From positions 1-64,000 of the forward strand of contig NZ_JBFAKK010000008.1 in NCBI RefSeq assembly GCF_040655735.1: 64,000 bases of DNA, in the 5' to 3' direction. This document shows, one piece after another, positions 43,597 to 51,572 of this stretch (the first letter of the stretch is position 1; every line of letters starts with the position of its first letter). The notes under the pieces are model-generated. The model made no database searches, had not been told where the DNA came from, and saw only the letters and a list, made by a program, of their open reading frames with translations. This stretch comes from Phytomonospora sp040655735 (lineage in GTDB: Bacteria > Actinomycetota > Actinomycetes > Mycobacteriales > Micromonosporaceae). The translations under genes were made by a program, and so were the position numbers.

Positions 43597-44136
43597 TCAG
43601 GCGGGGGCGGCCGCGGTTTCCAGCTCGGCGATGGTCTCGCGAAGCCAGCGGATCTCGGTGCGGCTGGTCGCGGTGGCGATGGTGAACAGGCCTTTGCGGA
43701 ACGGGTCGGCGAAGTCCTCGGCGCGCAGCGGCTTGTCGCCGTCCCAGAAGAAACTGGCCGGCTGGGTGAGGAAGTCGAGCCGGCGGCGCAGGACGGTCGC
43801 CTGTTCGGCGGGGTCTTCGAGGTGCCGCAGGAACGCCAGCATCGTGAACCAGCGGTTCTCGTCGGTGATGAACAGTTCGCCGGGCCGGGCCAGGCGGGTG
43901 TGGAGTTCGGCTTCCCCGCACTCGGTGAGGCTGAGCATGTGGCGGGGCGCGGCGACCTGCCCGGGGCGGGTTTCCCGCACGATCAGGTTGTTTCCTTCGA
44001 GCCGTTTCAGCAGCGGGTACAGGGTCCCGTCGGCGATCGGCCGGACGTGGCCGGTGAGGGCGGCGACCCTTTTGCGCAGTTCGTAGCCGTGGAGTTCGGC
44101 GTCGCGCAGGAATCCGAGCACGGCGAGTTCGAGCAT
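43597..44136 (-). CDS. PadR family transcriptional regulator
   Basis: 179 residues. The N-terminal PadR winged helix is clear (MLELAVLGFLRDAELHGYEL, IADGTLYPLLKRLEGNNLIV, MLSLTECGEAELHTRLA) with a C-terminal helical dimerisation domain (about 95-179, Vir_C-like). PadR proteins are repressors that respond to aromatic or other small molecules. It is divergent from an alpha/beta hydrolase gene, with a palindrome in the 80-base gap, and thus probably regulates that hydrolase. Confidence 0.9.
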   Translation of the reverse strand: MLELAVLGFLRDAELHGYELRKRVAALTGHVRPIADGTLYPLLKRLEGNNLIVRETRPGQVAAPRHMLSLTECGEAELHTRLARPGELFITDENRWFTMLAFLRHLEDPAEQATVLRRRLDFLTQPASFFWDGDKPLRAEDFADPFRKGLFTIATATSRTEIRWLRETIAELETAAAPA

Positions 44137-44159
44137 GTCCTCATCCTACCCCTGTTGCG

Positions 44160-44175
44160 AGATACCTCGGTATCT
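44160..44175. promoter_or_regulatory. Palindrome between PadR and hydrolase genes
   Basis: AGATACC-TC-GGTATCT is a 16-bp palindrome, followed by an extra GTATCT half-site at about 44178-44183. Likely PadR operator controlling both divergent genes. Confidence 0.65.
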
Positions 44176-44216
44176 ATGTATCTTGTTGGCGAGTTACCCC
44201 GACTGAGGAGCACGCC

Positions 44217-45011
44217 ATGCGATCCGCCCCTGTTCGCCCCGACGGCGCCGCCATCCGCTGGGCCGAGATTCCCGGCCGTGAGCCGGCCCGCGTCTACCTG
44301 CACGGCTTGGGCGCCAGTTCGGCGCCGTACTACGCCGGTGTTGTTTCCCACCCGGAGCTGGCCGGGCATCGTTCGCTGCTGATGGACCTGCTCGGCCACG
44401 GTGTCAGCGACCGGCCGGGCGACTTCGCGTACACCTTGGAGGCGCATGCCGACGCGGTGGCCGTGGCGATGGAGGCCGCGGCTGTCGGCGAGGCCGACGT
44501 CGTCGCGCACTCGATGGGCGGTGCGGTGGCGATTCTGCTGGCGGCGCGGCATCCCGGGCTGGTGCGGCGGCTGGTGTTGGTCGACGCCAACCTCGACCCG
44601 ATCGCGCCGCAGCCGGCGCGGGTGGGGAGTTCGGGCATCGCCGCCTACACCGAGGAGGAGTTCCTCGACGGTGGGTGGGAGGCGACGCTGGGGCGTGTGG
44701 GGCCGCACTGGGCGGCGACGATGCGCCTTGCCGACCCGATCGGGTTGCACCGTACGGCGCTCAACCTGGCGCGTGGATCGGTGCCGACCATGCGCGAGCA
44801 CCTGGTCGGCATGTCGATCCCCCGCACCTACCTCTATCCCTCGGCCGACGGTGAGGTCGCCGGCGAGGCGGGGCTCGTCGCGGCGGGCGTCGAGGTGCTC
44901 GCGATCGACGACTGCGGGCACAACATCATGGTCGACAACCCCGACGCGTTTGCGCGCGCTGTCGCCGGTGCGCTGCGTGGCGGGCGCGGTGGCCGTACCG
45001 TCGGGGTATGA
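44217..45011 (+). CDS. Alpha/beta hydrolase
   Basis: 264 residues. The nucleophile elbow is VVAHSMGGAVAI (GxSxG form HSMGG), the oxyanion HGLGASSAPY, an acid after LYPSADGEV, and the catalytic His in DDCGHNIMVDNP. Likely a soluble esterase or lactonase of unknown substrate. Its last 4 bases overlap the pterin dehydratase start (ATGA). Probably controlled by the divergent PadR regulator. Confidence 0.9.
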   Translation: MRSAPVRPDGAAIRWAEIPGREPARVYLHGLGASSAPYYAGVVSHPELAGHRSLLMDLLGHGVSDRPGDFAYTLEAHADAVAVAMEAAAVGEADVVAHSMGGAVAILLAARHPGLVRRLVLVDANLDPIAPQPARVGSSGIAAYTEEEFLDGGWEATLGRVGPHWAATMRLADPIGLHRTALNLARGSVPTMREHLVGMSIPRTYLYPSADGEVAGEAGLVAAGVEVLAIDDCGHNIMVDNPDAFARAVAGALRGGRGGRTVGV

Positions 45012-45301
45012 GCGAAATTCTGGACGAAGCGGTCCTGCGCGAGAAGTTGACCGACGTCGCCGACTGGTCGGTCGAGGGCGAGAGCATCGTGCGGGTCGTG
45101 GAGTTGCCGACCTTCCCCGACGCGATCGCGGTCGTCGCGCGGGTCGGCGTGGTGGCCGAGGAGATGAACCACCACCCCGACATGGACATCCGCTGGCGCA
45201 CCCTGACGTTCCGCTGCTCGACGCACTCGGAGGGCGGGGTGACGCGCAAGGACCTCGCGCTGGCGAAGATGATCGACAAGATCGTCGACGCGGAGTCGTG
45301 A
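45008..45301 (+). CDS. 4a-hydroxytetrahydrobiopterin dehydratase (PCD)
   Basis: 97 residues: LREKLTDVADWSVEGESIVR, VVELPTFPDAIAVVARVGVV, EMNHHPDMDIRWRTLTFRCS then THSEGGVTRKDLALAKMID. The NHHPD and THSEGGVT motifs are the active site of pterin-4a-carbinolamine dehydratases, which regenerate oxidised pterin after aromatic amino acid hydroxylation. No hydroxylase is encoded nearby. Coupled to the hydrolase gene. Confidence 0.93.
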   Translation: MSEILDEAVLREKLTDVADWSVEGESIVRVVELPTFPDAIAVVARVGVVAEEMNHHPDMDIRWRTLTFRCSTHSEGGVTRKDLALAKMIDKIVDAES

Positions 45302-45313
45302 CGGTGGGGCGAT

Positions 45314-45327
45314 GTTTCACGTGAAAC
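45314..45327. other. parS site
   Basis: Exact GTTTCACGTGAAAC, 13 bases after the PCD stop. Confidence 0.95.
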
Positions 45328-45334
45328 GGGAGGT

Positions 45335-45348
45335 GTTTCACGTGAAAC
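45335..45348. other. parS site
   Basis: Exact GTTTCACGTGAAAC; centre-to-centre 21 bases (two helical turns) from the previous site, the closest pair in the window. Confidence 0.95.
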
Positions 45349-45512
45349 ATCGTGCCGGTGGGGTTCGGGTTCGCCGGTCGTGCCGGCCGGAGGCGCGACC
45401 TGAGGTCGGGGACGACGGGACCATGGGGACGGCGAGGACGGCGGGGACGGCAGGGACGCGCTGTCGCCGAGCGGCGGTCGTGAGTTCCCGCCGGAGCCCT
45501 CCCCCGTAGACG

Positions 45513-45544
45513 AAAAACGGCGGCCCCTTCCGGGACCGCCGTTT
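45513..45544 (-). terminator. Terminator of trxB-trxA, merged with parS
   Basis: AAACGGCGG (45515-45523) pairs with CCGCCGTTT (45536-45544). On the minus strand the stem is followed by TTCG after a T-run, giving GCCGTTTTTCG. The upstream arm begins inside a parS site at 45541. Confidence 0.85.
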
Positions 45545-45554
45545 CACGTGAAAC
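45541..45554. other. parS site (overlaps trxA terminator)
   Basis: Exact GTTTCACGTGAAAC whose GTTT also forms the base of the trxBA terminator stem. Confidence 0.95.
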
Positions 45555-45586
45555 GGTGCTCGACCAGCGGTTACATCGAGCCTCGG

Positions 45587-45910
45587 TTACAGCGCCTGCT
45601 CGATGAGCTTGCGGAGCACGCCCTTGGGCTTGGCGCCCACGACCGTGCCGACCGGCTGCCCGCCCTTGAAGACCATCAGGGTGGGCACGGAGAGAACCTG
45701 GTAGTTGCGCGCGGTGTTGGGGTTCTGGTCGATCTCCAGCTTGACCACCGACACCTGGTCGCCCAGCTCGCCGGCGAGTTCCTCGAGTACCGGCGAGACC
45801 TTGCGGCACGGTCCGCACCACTCGGCCCAGAAGTCGACCAGCACCGGCTTGTCGGCCTCCAGCACATCGCTGGCGAACGAGGAATCGGTGACGACCTTGG
45901 TGGCTCCCAC
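45587..45910 (-). CDS. trxA: Thioredoxin
   Basis: 107 residues with the active-site WAEWCGPCRKVSPVLEELA and the cis-Pro SVPTLMVFKGG. Cytoplasmic disulfide reductant, reduced by the adjacent TrxB. It follows trxB by 28 bases and ends at a strong terminator. Confidence 0.98.
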   Translation of the reverse strand: MGATKVVTDSSFASDVLEADKPVLVDFWAEWCGPCRKVSPVLEELAGELGDQVSVVKLEIDQNPNTARNYQVLSVPTLMVFKGGQPVGTVVGAKPKGVLRKLIEQAL

Positions 45911-45938
45911 GATCTGCTCCTAACTAAAACGGTGGACT

Positions 45939-46874
45939 TCAGAGTGACTCGATGGCCGCGACGTAGCGCTCTGCGTCCAGAGCGGCCGCGCAGCCGGTCC
46001 CGGCTGCGGTGATCGCCTGCCGGTAGGTGTGGTCGACGAGGTCGCCGGCGGCGAAGACGCCGGGAATGTTGGTGGCGGTACCGGGGGCGGCGACCTTGAC
46101 GTAACCCTCGCCGTCGACGTCCACCTGACCGGCGAACAGTTCACTGCGGGGGTCGTGGCCGATGGCGATGAACACGCCGGCGGCGGCCCGCTCGCGCGTC
46201 TCGCCGGTGTTGACGTCGCGCAGGACGATGCCGGAGACCTTCCCGTCGGTGCCCTGGATGCTCTCGACGACGCTGTTCCACTCGACGCTGATCTTCGGGT
46301 TGGCCAGCGCGCGGTCGGCCATGATCTTGCTGGCCCGGAATTCCTCGCGGCGGTGGACGATCGTGACGGTGCGGCCGAACTTGGTCAGGAAGTTCGCCTC
46401 CTCCATCGCGGTGTCGCCGCCGCCGACCACGACGATGTCCTGGTCGCGGAAGAAGAACCCGTCGCAGGTCGCGCAGGAGGAGACGCCGTGGCCGAGGAGC
46501 TCGTCCTCGCCCGGCACGTTGAGGTGGCGCCACGCCGAACCGGTGGCGAGGATCACCGCGTGCGCCTTGTAGGTCGTGTCGCCGACGGTGACGCTCTTGA
46601 CGTCTCCGTCCAGCTCGACCGAGACGGCGTCGTCGGTGATGTACTCGGCTCCGAAGCGCTCGGCCTGGGCGCGCATCTGGTCCATGAGCTCGGGGCCCAT
46701 GATGCCCTTCTCGAAGCCGGGGAAGTTCTCGACCTCGGTGGTGGTCATGAGCGCACCACCGGACTCGGCGCCCTCGATCACGAGGGGCTTGAGGTTGGCC
46801 CGCGCCGTGTACACCGCGGCCGTGTACCCGGCCGGGCCGGATCCCACGATGATCACGTTGCGAATGTCGCTCAC
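45939..46874 (-). CDS. trxB: Thioredoxin-disulfide reductase
   Basis: 311 residues. FAD-binding GSGPAGYTAAVYTARAN at the N-terminus, redox-active SSCATCDGFFFRDQ, NADPH-binding VGGGDTAMEEANFLTK, and GVFAAGDLVDHTYRQAITAA at the C-terminus. Reduces TrxA with NADPH. A SigR-type promoter lies 51 bases and more upstream, so the operon is probably induced by thiol-oxidative stress. Confidence 0.98.
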   Translation of the reverse strand: MSDIRNVIIVGSGPAGYTAAVYTARANLKPLVIEGAESGGALMTTTEVENFPGFEKGIMGPELMDQMRAQAERFGAEYITDDAVSVELDGDVKSVTVGDTTYKAHAVILATGSAWRHLNVPGEDELLGHGVSSCATCDGFFFRDQDIVVVGGGDTAMEEANFLTKFGRTVTIVHRREEFRASKIMADRALANPKISVEWNSVVESIQGTDGKVSGIVLRDVNTGETRERAAAGVFIAIGHDPRSELFAGQVDVDGEGYVKVAAPGTATNIPGVFAAGDLVDHTYRQAITAAGTGCAAALDAERYVAAIESL

Positions 46875-46924
46875 TGCAAGCTCCTTGACGTCACGCTTCG
46901 GCGGCCAGCACTGTCTGACCGCGC

Positions 46925-46952
46925 AACGTCATGGTACGGAGAAGTCATTCCC
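46925..46952 (-). promoter_or_regulatory. SigR-type promoter of trxBA
   Basis: On the minus strand GGGAAT (46952-46947) and CGTT (46928-46925) are separated by 18 bases, matching the GGGAAT-N18-CGTT promoter of Streptomyces SigR (mycobacterial SigH). The predicted transcript start is about 40 bases before the trxB start. Confidence 0.8.
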
Positions 46953-46982
46953 GATGGTCCCTCGCGGCGGGCGAGGTGTTGC

Positions 46983-47723
46983 TCACGCCGCAGTCGCGTA
47001 GAGCTCGTCGGCCCCGGTGAGGCCGCAGTCGGCGCCGACGGCGACGAGACGCTGTCCACCGTCCACTTGGGACACTCGCACGACGATGGACGGCGCGCCC
47101 TCGAAGTAGGCGAAGTCGGCCACGGCGACGTCGCCCGGGTAGCGCGTCTCGATCGCCGTGAAACAGGCGCCGAGGGCCGTTTCGTCCGACGACAGGCGCT
47201 TCAGGTCGGTGTCGACGCTGCTGTTGACCGTGCTCGACGTCCCGACCTCGGGAAGAGTCGTGCGCGAGTAGTCGCGCCCGGAGTAGTAGATCTCCGCGCT
47301 CGACTTGTCGGTGGTCTTCGGCCCCTCGTCGGTCTCGGCCCCGAAACTGTTCTCGTCCGACGCGGAGTCTGGCGCGGCCAGCTCGGGGTTGTCGGCGTTG
47401 CCGGGGTTCGAGGCGGAGTCGGACTCGTCCGCCGACTGCCCGCGCCACAGGGCGCTGACACCGACGGAGACGCCGGCCAAGACCACGATGCCGGTCGTGA
47501 AGGCCAGCACGAGCCTCGGCCAGCGGCGGCGGGATGTTTCACGTGAAACGGGCACCGTCGCCGGGTGGACGCGGGTCCGCTCGGCCTCCAGCGCGAGATC
47601 GAGCCGCGTGATCAACTCGGGCGGCATCGGCGGGGTCTCCGCCGCGAAGGCGCGCAGGTCGGCGCTCACCGCGTCGAGGGCGGCGTGCTCGTCGGGCAGC
47701 CGGTCGGGCTGTCCTTCGCTCAT
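46983..47723 (-). CDS. Membrane protein downstream of sigM (probable anti-sigma factor)
   Basis: 246 residues from ATG 47723, overlapping the sigM stop (ATGA). Cytoplasmic N-terminus of about 65 residues with Pro/Glu-rich motif ETPPMPPELITRLDLALEAE, one transmembrane helix (LVLAFTTGIVVLAGVSVGVS), then an exported Ser/Asp-rich region ending in a compact domain with two Cys (GACFTAIETRYPGDVAVADF, VAVGADCGLTG). The position matches the RsmA-like partner of SigM in mycobacteria, though the ZAS motif is not obvious. It contains an intragenic parS site. Confidence 0.72.
   Translation of the reverse strand: MSEGQPDRLPDEHAALDAVSADLRAFAAETPPMPPELITRLDLALEAERTRVHPATVPVSRETSRRRWPRLVLAFTTGIVVLAGVSVGVSALWRGQSADESDSASNPGNADNPELAAPDSASDENSFGAETDEGPKTTDKSSAEIYYSGRDYSRTTLPEVGTSSTVNSSVDTDLKRLSSDETALGACFTAIETRYPGDVAVADFAYFEGAPSIVVRVSQVDGGQRLVAVGADCGLTGADELYATAA
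47536..47549. other. parS site inside the sigM-partner gene
   Basis: Exact GTTTCACGTGAAAC lying within coding sequence, where it encodes VSRET just before the transmembrane helix. The only exact parS found inside a gene in this window. Confidence 0.93.
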
Positions 47724-48349
47724 GTGCCACTCTCCCCTCGTGTTCGGTCGGCGCGTTGTGGTGATGTTGATGGGACGACCGGATCGGCGTCGGGGTTCCG
47801 CAGGTGACCGAGCAACTCCGCCAGACGGGTGCGACCTCGCGCACACCTGCTCTTGACCGTGCCCTCCGGGACCTCCAGGATCCTGCCCGTCTCGGAGACC
47901 GGGTAGCCCATCATGTCGACCAGGACCAGCGCCGCGCGCTGGTCGAAGGGCAGCGCGTCGAGAGCCTCGGCGACCGCCATGTTCGTGGCGACCTTCGACG
48001 GGTCCCCCTCGCTCGACACCGGCTCCGGGCCGCCCTCGGGCAGCGGCTGCGCGGCACGCACCTTATTGCGGCGGACCCGGTCGAGGCAGGCGTTGACGAC
48101 GATGCGGTGCAGCCACGTCGTGACGGCCGAGTCCCCGCGGAAGCGGCCCGCCGCACGGTAGGCCGAGATCATCGCGTCCTGGAGGGCGTCGGCGGCGTCC
48201 TCGGGGTGCCCGAGGGTGCGCAGCGCCACCGCCCACAGGCGCTCGCGGTGCCGGCGGAAGAGCTCGCCGAAGGCCTCGTGGTCACCGACGAGGTGCCTGC
48301 GCAGCAGCTCGCCGTCGTCGACCTCGTCGAAGTTGCTCACGGGCGCCAT
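47720..48349 (-). CDS. sigM: RNA polymerase sigma factor SigM (ECF)
   Basis: 209 residues. ECF sigma: region 2 FGELFRRHRERLWAVALRTL, DAADALQDAMISAYRAAGRF, SAVTTWLHRIVVNACLDRVR; region 4 LPFDQRAALVLVDMMGYPVS, EVPEGTVKSRCARGRTRLAE. Order sigM next to murJ and trxBA, together with similarity to mycobacterial SigM, supports the name. It starts 2 bases after the pseudokinase stop, so it is read with that gene, and overlaps its membrane partner by 4 bases. Confidence 0.9.
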   Translation of the reverse strand: MAPVSNFDEVDDGELLRRHLVGDHEAFGELFRRHRERLWAVALRTLGHPEDAADALQDAMISAYRAAGRFRGDSAVTTWLHRIVVNACLDRVRRNKVRAAQPLPEGGPEPVSSEGDPSKVATNMAVAEALDALPFDQRAALVLVDMMGYPVSETGRILEVPEGTVKSRCARGRTRLAELLGHLRNPDADPVVPSTSPQRADRTRGESGT

Positions 48350-48351
48350 GA

Positions 48352-49782
48352 CTAGTTCGCGTAGACCTGGATTTCCTGCACGGCCGCCTGGTAGTGGCCG
48401 TTCTCGATCTGCGGCAGGTCGGTCAGCCAGATCATCAGGTACCGGTACGAGGAGCCCGCCTCGGGCTGGAAGCGCTCGGTGGCGCCGTCGTTGACCTTGG
48501 GCCCGTCGAGGGTCTTGAAATCGGCGATGACGGCGTTGGGGTCGGAGGCGTCGTCACCGGCGCGCAGGGAGAGCTCGACGCCGTCGGAACCGAGGTTGAC
48601 GATCACCTGGGTGATCTCGCGCTTCTCGCCGAGGTCGATGAGCAGGCCCATCCCCTCCTTGAGGTTCCCGAAGTTCGAGCGGTTGTGGTACTCGTTGGTC
48701 TGCCAGCCGGTCTTCGGCTTGCCGTCGATGGCCAGTTCCACGCCGTCGTTCTCGTCGCCGTCGCCCTTGGGGTCGATGAGCGTGACCTGGCTGGCGTCGA
48801 GCTTGATCTGCTGCGCGGTGGCCGCCGGGTCCTGCGACTCCTGGGCGGTCGCCTGGTCGGGGTCCTTCTCTGCCGACTCGTCGTCGGGAAGGAGGTTGGT
48901 GATCACCAGCAGCGCGACGAGCGCGGCCACCAGCATCCCGGCGATCGCGTAGGCGAAGCGCCGCCCGACGGGCTTGGCGGGCTGCTCGGGGTGCAGGTCG
49001 TCGTCGCCGCCGGCCACGAACTCCAGCGCGTCGGTGCCCTCGGTGCCTTCGAGGCGTGAGAGCTCGTCGACGAGTTCGGCGGCCGTGGGGGGCGCGTCGG
49101 CGGGGTCGAGCAGCTCGGTGGTGAGCCGGTCGAGGTAGCCGGGGACTCCCGGGAGGGCCGTCGCGGGGGGCAGGAGGTTTCCCGCCTCGTCGCGCGCGGC
49201 GTCGGGGAGGATCGCCGGGCCGGGGACCTCTTTGGGCCACAGGCCGGTCAGGGCGCAGTACAGGGTCGCGCCGATCGCGCGGACGTCACCGGTCTGGGTG
49301 GCGGCCGCGTCGGCGCGCGGGTCGGACAGGACGACGCGGTCGTCGTCGGAGAGCAGGACCGTCCCGGCGTGGACGTTGCCGTGCGCGACGCCGGTGGCGT
49401 GGACGGCGGTCACGGCCTCGGCGACGGCGAGCGTCACGGCGATGGCGTGCCGGGGGTCGAGCGGCGAGTGGATGACGATGTCGCGCAGAGAGCGACCCTC
49501 GACCCATTCGCGGACCACGTAAGCGCGGTCACCCTCGTCGACGGCGTCGTACACACCCACGATGTGGGCGTGGTTGACGCGGCTGGCGGCCACGGCCGCC
49601 TGGAGCATCTCCACGGCGTCTTCGCCTCCGGGGGTGCGCAGCACCACCGTGACGGGCCGTGCGAGGAGTACATCGGTCCCCCGCCAGACTTGCCGACCGG
49701 TCGAGTCATCGTTGATGTGCTCGTCCAGCCGGTAACGGTCGGCGAGGAGTTCGCCCACCGCAGGCGCACCGACCTGTGTCAC
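48352..49782 (-). CDS. Membrane pseudokinase with extracellular discoidin-like domain (MurJ partner)
   Basis: 476 residues. Residues 10-255 have a protein-kinase fold, but key residues are lost: VAVLK Lys replaced (VTVVLR), catalytic HRD is HGN (134-136), DFG is SDP. One transmembrane helix (FAYAIAGMLVAALVALLVIT) at about 280-300 and an extracellular beta-sandwich (about 330-476: DENDGVELAIDGKPKTGWQT, IDLGEKREITQVIVNLGS, GHYQAAVQEIQVYAN) like F5/8-type carbohydrate-binding domains. In M. tuberculosis these parts are fused to MviN/MurJ (Rv3910), where PknB phosphorylates the pseudokinase and FhaA binds it; here they are a separate gene just after murJ, which suggests the same role. Confidence 0.88.
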   Translation of the reverse strand: MTQVGAPAVGELLADRYRLDEHINDDSTGRQVWRGTDVLLARPVTVVLRTPGGEDAVEMLQAAVAASRVNHAHIVGVYDAVDEGDRAYVVREWVEGRSLRDIVIHSPLDPRHAIAVTLAVAEAVTAVHATGVAHGNVHAGTVLLSDDDRVVLSDPRADAAATQTGDVRAIGATLYCALTGLWPKEVPGPAILPDAARDEAGNLLPPATALPGVPGYLDRLTTELLDPADAPPTAAELVDELSRLEGTEGTDALEFVAGGDDDLHPEQPAKPVGRRFAYAIAGMLVAALVALLVITNLLPDDESAEKDPDQATAQESQDPAATAQQIKLDASQVTLIDPKGDGDENDGVELAIDGKPKTGWQTNEYHNRSNFGNLKEGMGLLIDLGEKREITQVIVNLGSDGVELSLRAGDDASDPNAVIADFKTLDGPKVNDGATERFQPEAGSSYRYLMIWLTDLPQIENGHYQAAVQEIQVYAN

Positions 49783-49905
49783 CTCGTGTCCTCCCTATGT
49801 CGACCGCAGGCTGCCGCGGACCTCTGACAGCCTACGGTGTCCGCGGACGGTCGCCTAGGCCTGAGGGTCGCCTCTGTTGACGTGACGCAAAAGGGGACCA
49901 AGTCC

Positions 49906-51531
49906 TCAGCGTCCGAGCTTGCCTTTGACCAACCCAACCACATCGGTGACTTCCTTGGCGCGCAGTGCGTACGCCACGCCCAGATAGACCACGGCCAGCA
50001 CGGCGCCGCCGGCGATCAGGTCGATGATCGCGTTGAGTTTGCCCGAACCGGACAGTCCATTCGGGATCAGCCACAGCACGAGCCAGCCCGCCAGGGCGCC
50101 GGCCGCCGAGGCCGCGCCGAGCTTGACGAGGGAAACACTGATCCGCCGCATTCCCAGCGGGCCGAGACGGCGGCGCAGCAGGACGGCGGCCAGGAGGGCG
50201 GCGACCACGTAGGAGACGCCGTTGCCGACCATGAGGCCCTGCGCGACCATCGCGGCCGGAAGCAGCGCGAAGGTCAGCAGGTAGATGCCGACGCGCATGG
50301 CGACGGCGGGGATGTTGAGCAGCGCCGGCGTCTTGGTGTCGGGCAGCGCGTAGAACACGAAGGTCTGGAGCTGGCTGACGGCGAAGGGCATGAGGGTGAG
50401 ACCCGCCATCGCGGTGACGAGTCCGGTGGCCTCGGCCTGGTCGGCGGTGAAGTTGCCCCAGTCGAACAGCAGGCCGGCGATGGTGCCGCCGAACACGACG
50501 TAGGCGCCGGTCGCGGGGAGCAGGATCACACCGGACAGCCGGATGCCCTGGGAGAGGTACATGGAGACCTCGGCGTTGCGTCCTTCGGCGGCCACGGCGC
50601 TCATGCGGGGCATGAGGGCGGTGATGATCGAGACGGCGACGATGCCGTGCGCCATCATCATCAGCAGGTAGGCGGCGTTGTAGATGAAGGGGCCGGCGGC
50701 GTTGGGGTCGCGGTCGCTGACCTCGTTGAGGATGCGCAGGACGGCGATGACCGAGACCTGGCTGACGGCGACGTAGCAGAACATCCACGCCGACAGGCGT
50801 GCGATGTGGCCGAGGTGGAGCTGCCGGAAGTCGAAGCGCCACTTCATCTTGAAGCCGACGCCGCGCAGCGAGGGAAGCAGCCCGAGGACCTGCACGATGA
50901 TGCCGGCCGTGGTGCCCCCGCCGAGCAGCAGGATCATCGGCGCGGTCATGTTCTCCGGGGTGGGGGCGGTCGCGCCGAAGAAGACGAGGAACAGGACGCC
51001 GGTGATGACGATGACGATGTTGTTGAGGATCGGCGCCCACATGGGGGCGGCGAAGTGGCCGCGGGTGTTGAGAATGGCGGCCAGGACGGCGGCGACCCCG
51101 TAGAAGAAGATCATCGGGAGCATCAGGTACGACAGCTGCGTGACCAGGGTCGTGTTGCTCTTCGTCAGCGCGGCCGACAGCAGCGGCGCGCAGAGGACGA
51201 CCAGGGCCGTCGCGGCGGCCAGGAGCAGCACGATGAGGGTCACGAAGCGCTGGGTGTAGGCCTCACCCCGGTCGGCGTCGGTCTTGCGCGCGCGGACCAG
51301 CAGGGGCACCAGGACGCTGGTGAGGATCCCGCCGAGGAGGAGCTCGTAGATCATCTGGGGGAAGAACTGGGCGGTCGAGTAGGCGTTGCCGACCGCCGCG
51401 CCGCCGATGGCCGCGCCGATCACCGCGTTTCGTCCGAAACCGGTCAGGCGGCTCACGATCGTGCCGACCGCCATGACGGCGCTGTTGCGGACTACGCTCC
51501 CGCCGGTCTCGGTGCTGGTCGCCTCGGCCAT
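49906..51531 (-). CDS. murJ: Lipid II flippase MurJ (MviN)
   Basis: 541 residues, a polytopic MATE/MOP-fold flippase of the MviN family, probably 14 helices. Diagnostic N-terminus VVRNSAVMAVGTIVSRLTGF, GRNAVIGAAIGGAAVGNAYS, PQMIYELLLGGILTSVLVPL, followed by AYLLMMMAHGIVAVSIITAL and FDWGNFTADQAEA. It exports lipid II for peptidoglycan synthesis. The intracellular pseudokinase fusion of mycobacterial MviN is absent, being encoded by the next gene. Divergent from the CCA-adding enzyme with a 41-base gap. Confidence 0.95.
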   Translation of the reverse strand: MAEATSTETGGSVVRNSAVMAVGTIVSRLTGFGRNAVIGAAIGGAAVGNAYSTAQFFPQMIYELLLGGILTSVLVPLLVRARKTDADRGEAYTQRFVTLIVLLLAAATALVVLCAPLLSAALTKSNTTLVTQLSYLMLPMIFFYGVAAVLAAILNTRGHFAAPMWAPILNNIVIVITGVLFLVFFGATAPTPENMTAPMILLLGGGTTAGIIVQVLGLLPSLRGVGFKMKWRFDFRQLHLGHIARLSAWMFCYVAVSQVSVIAVLRILNEVSDRDPNAAGPFIYNAAYLLMMMAHGIVAVSIITALMPRMSAVAAEGRNAEVSMYLSQGIRLSGVILLPATGAYVVFGGTIAGLLFDWGNFTADQAEATGLVTAMAGLTLMPFAVSQLQTFVFYALPDTKTPALLNIPAVAMRVGIYLLTFALLPAAMVAQGLMVGNGVSYVVAALLAAVLLRRRLGPLGMRRISVSLVKLGAASAAGALAGWLVLWLIPNGLSGSGKLNAIIDLIAGGAVLAVVYLGVAYALRAKEVTDVVGLVKGKLGR

Positions 51532-51572
51532 ACAGATGTCTCCCCAGGAGGGTCGGATAGGCTTTCCGATTG

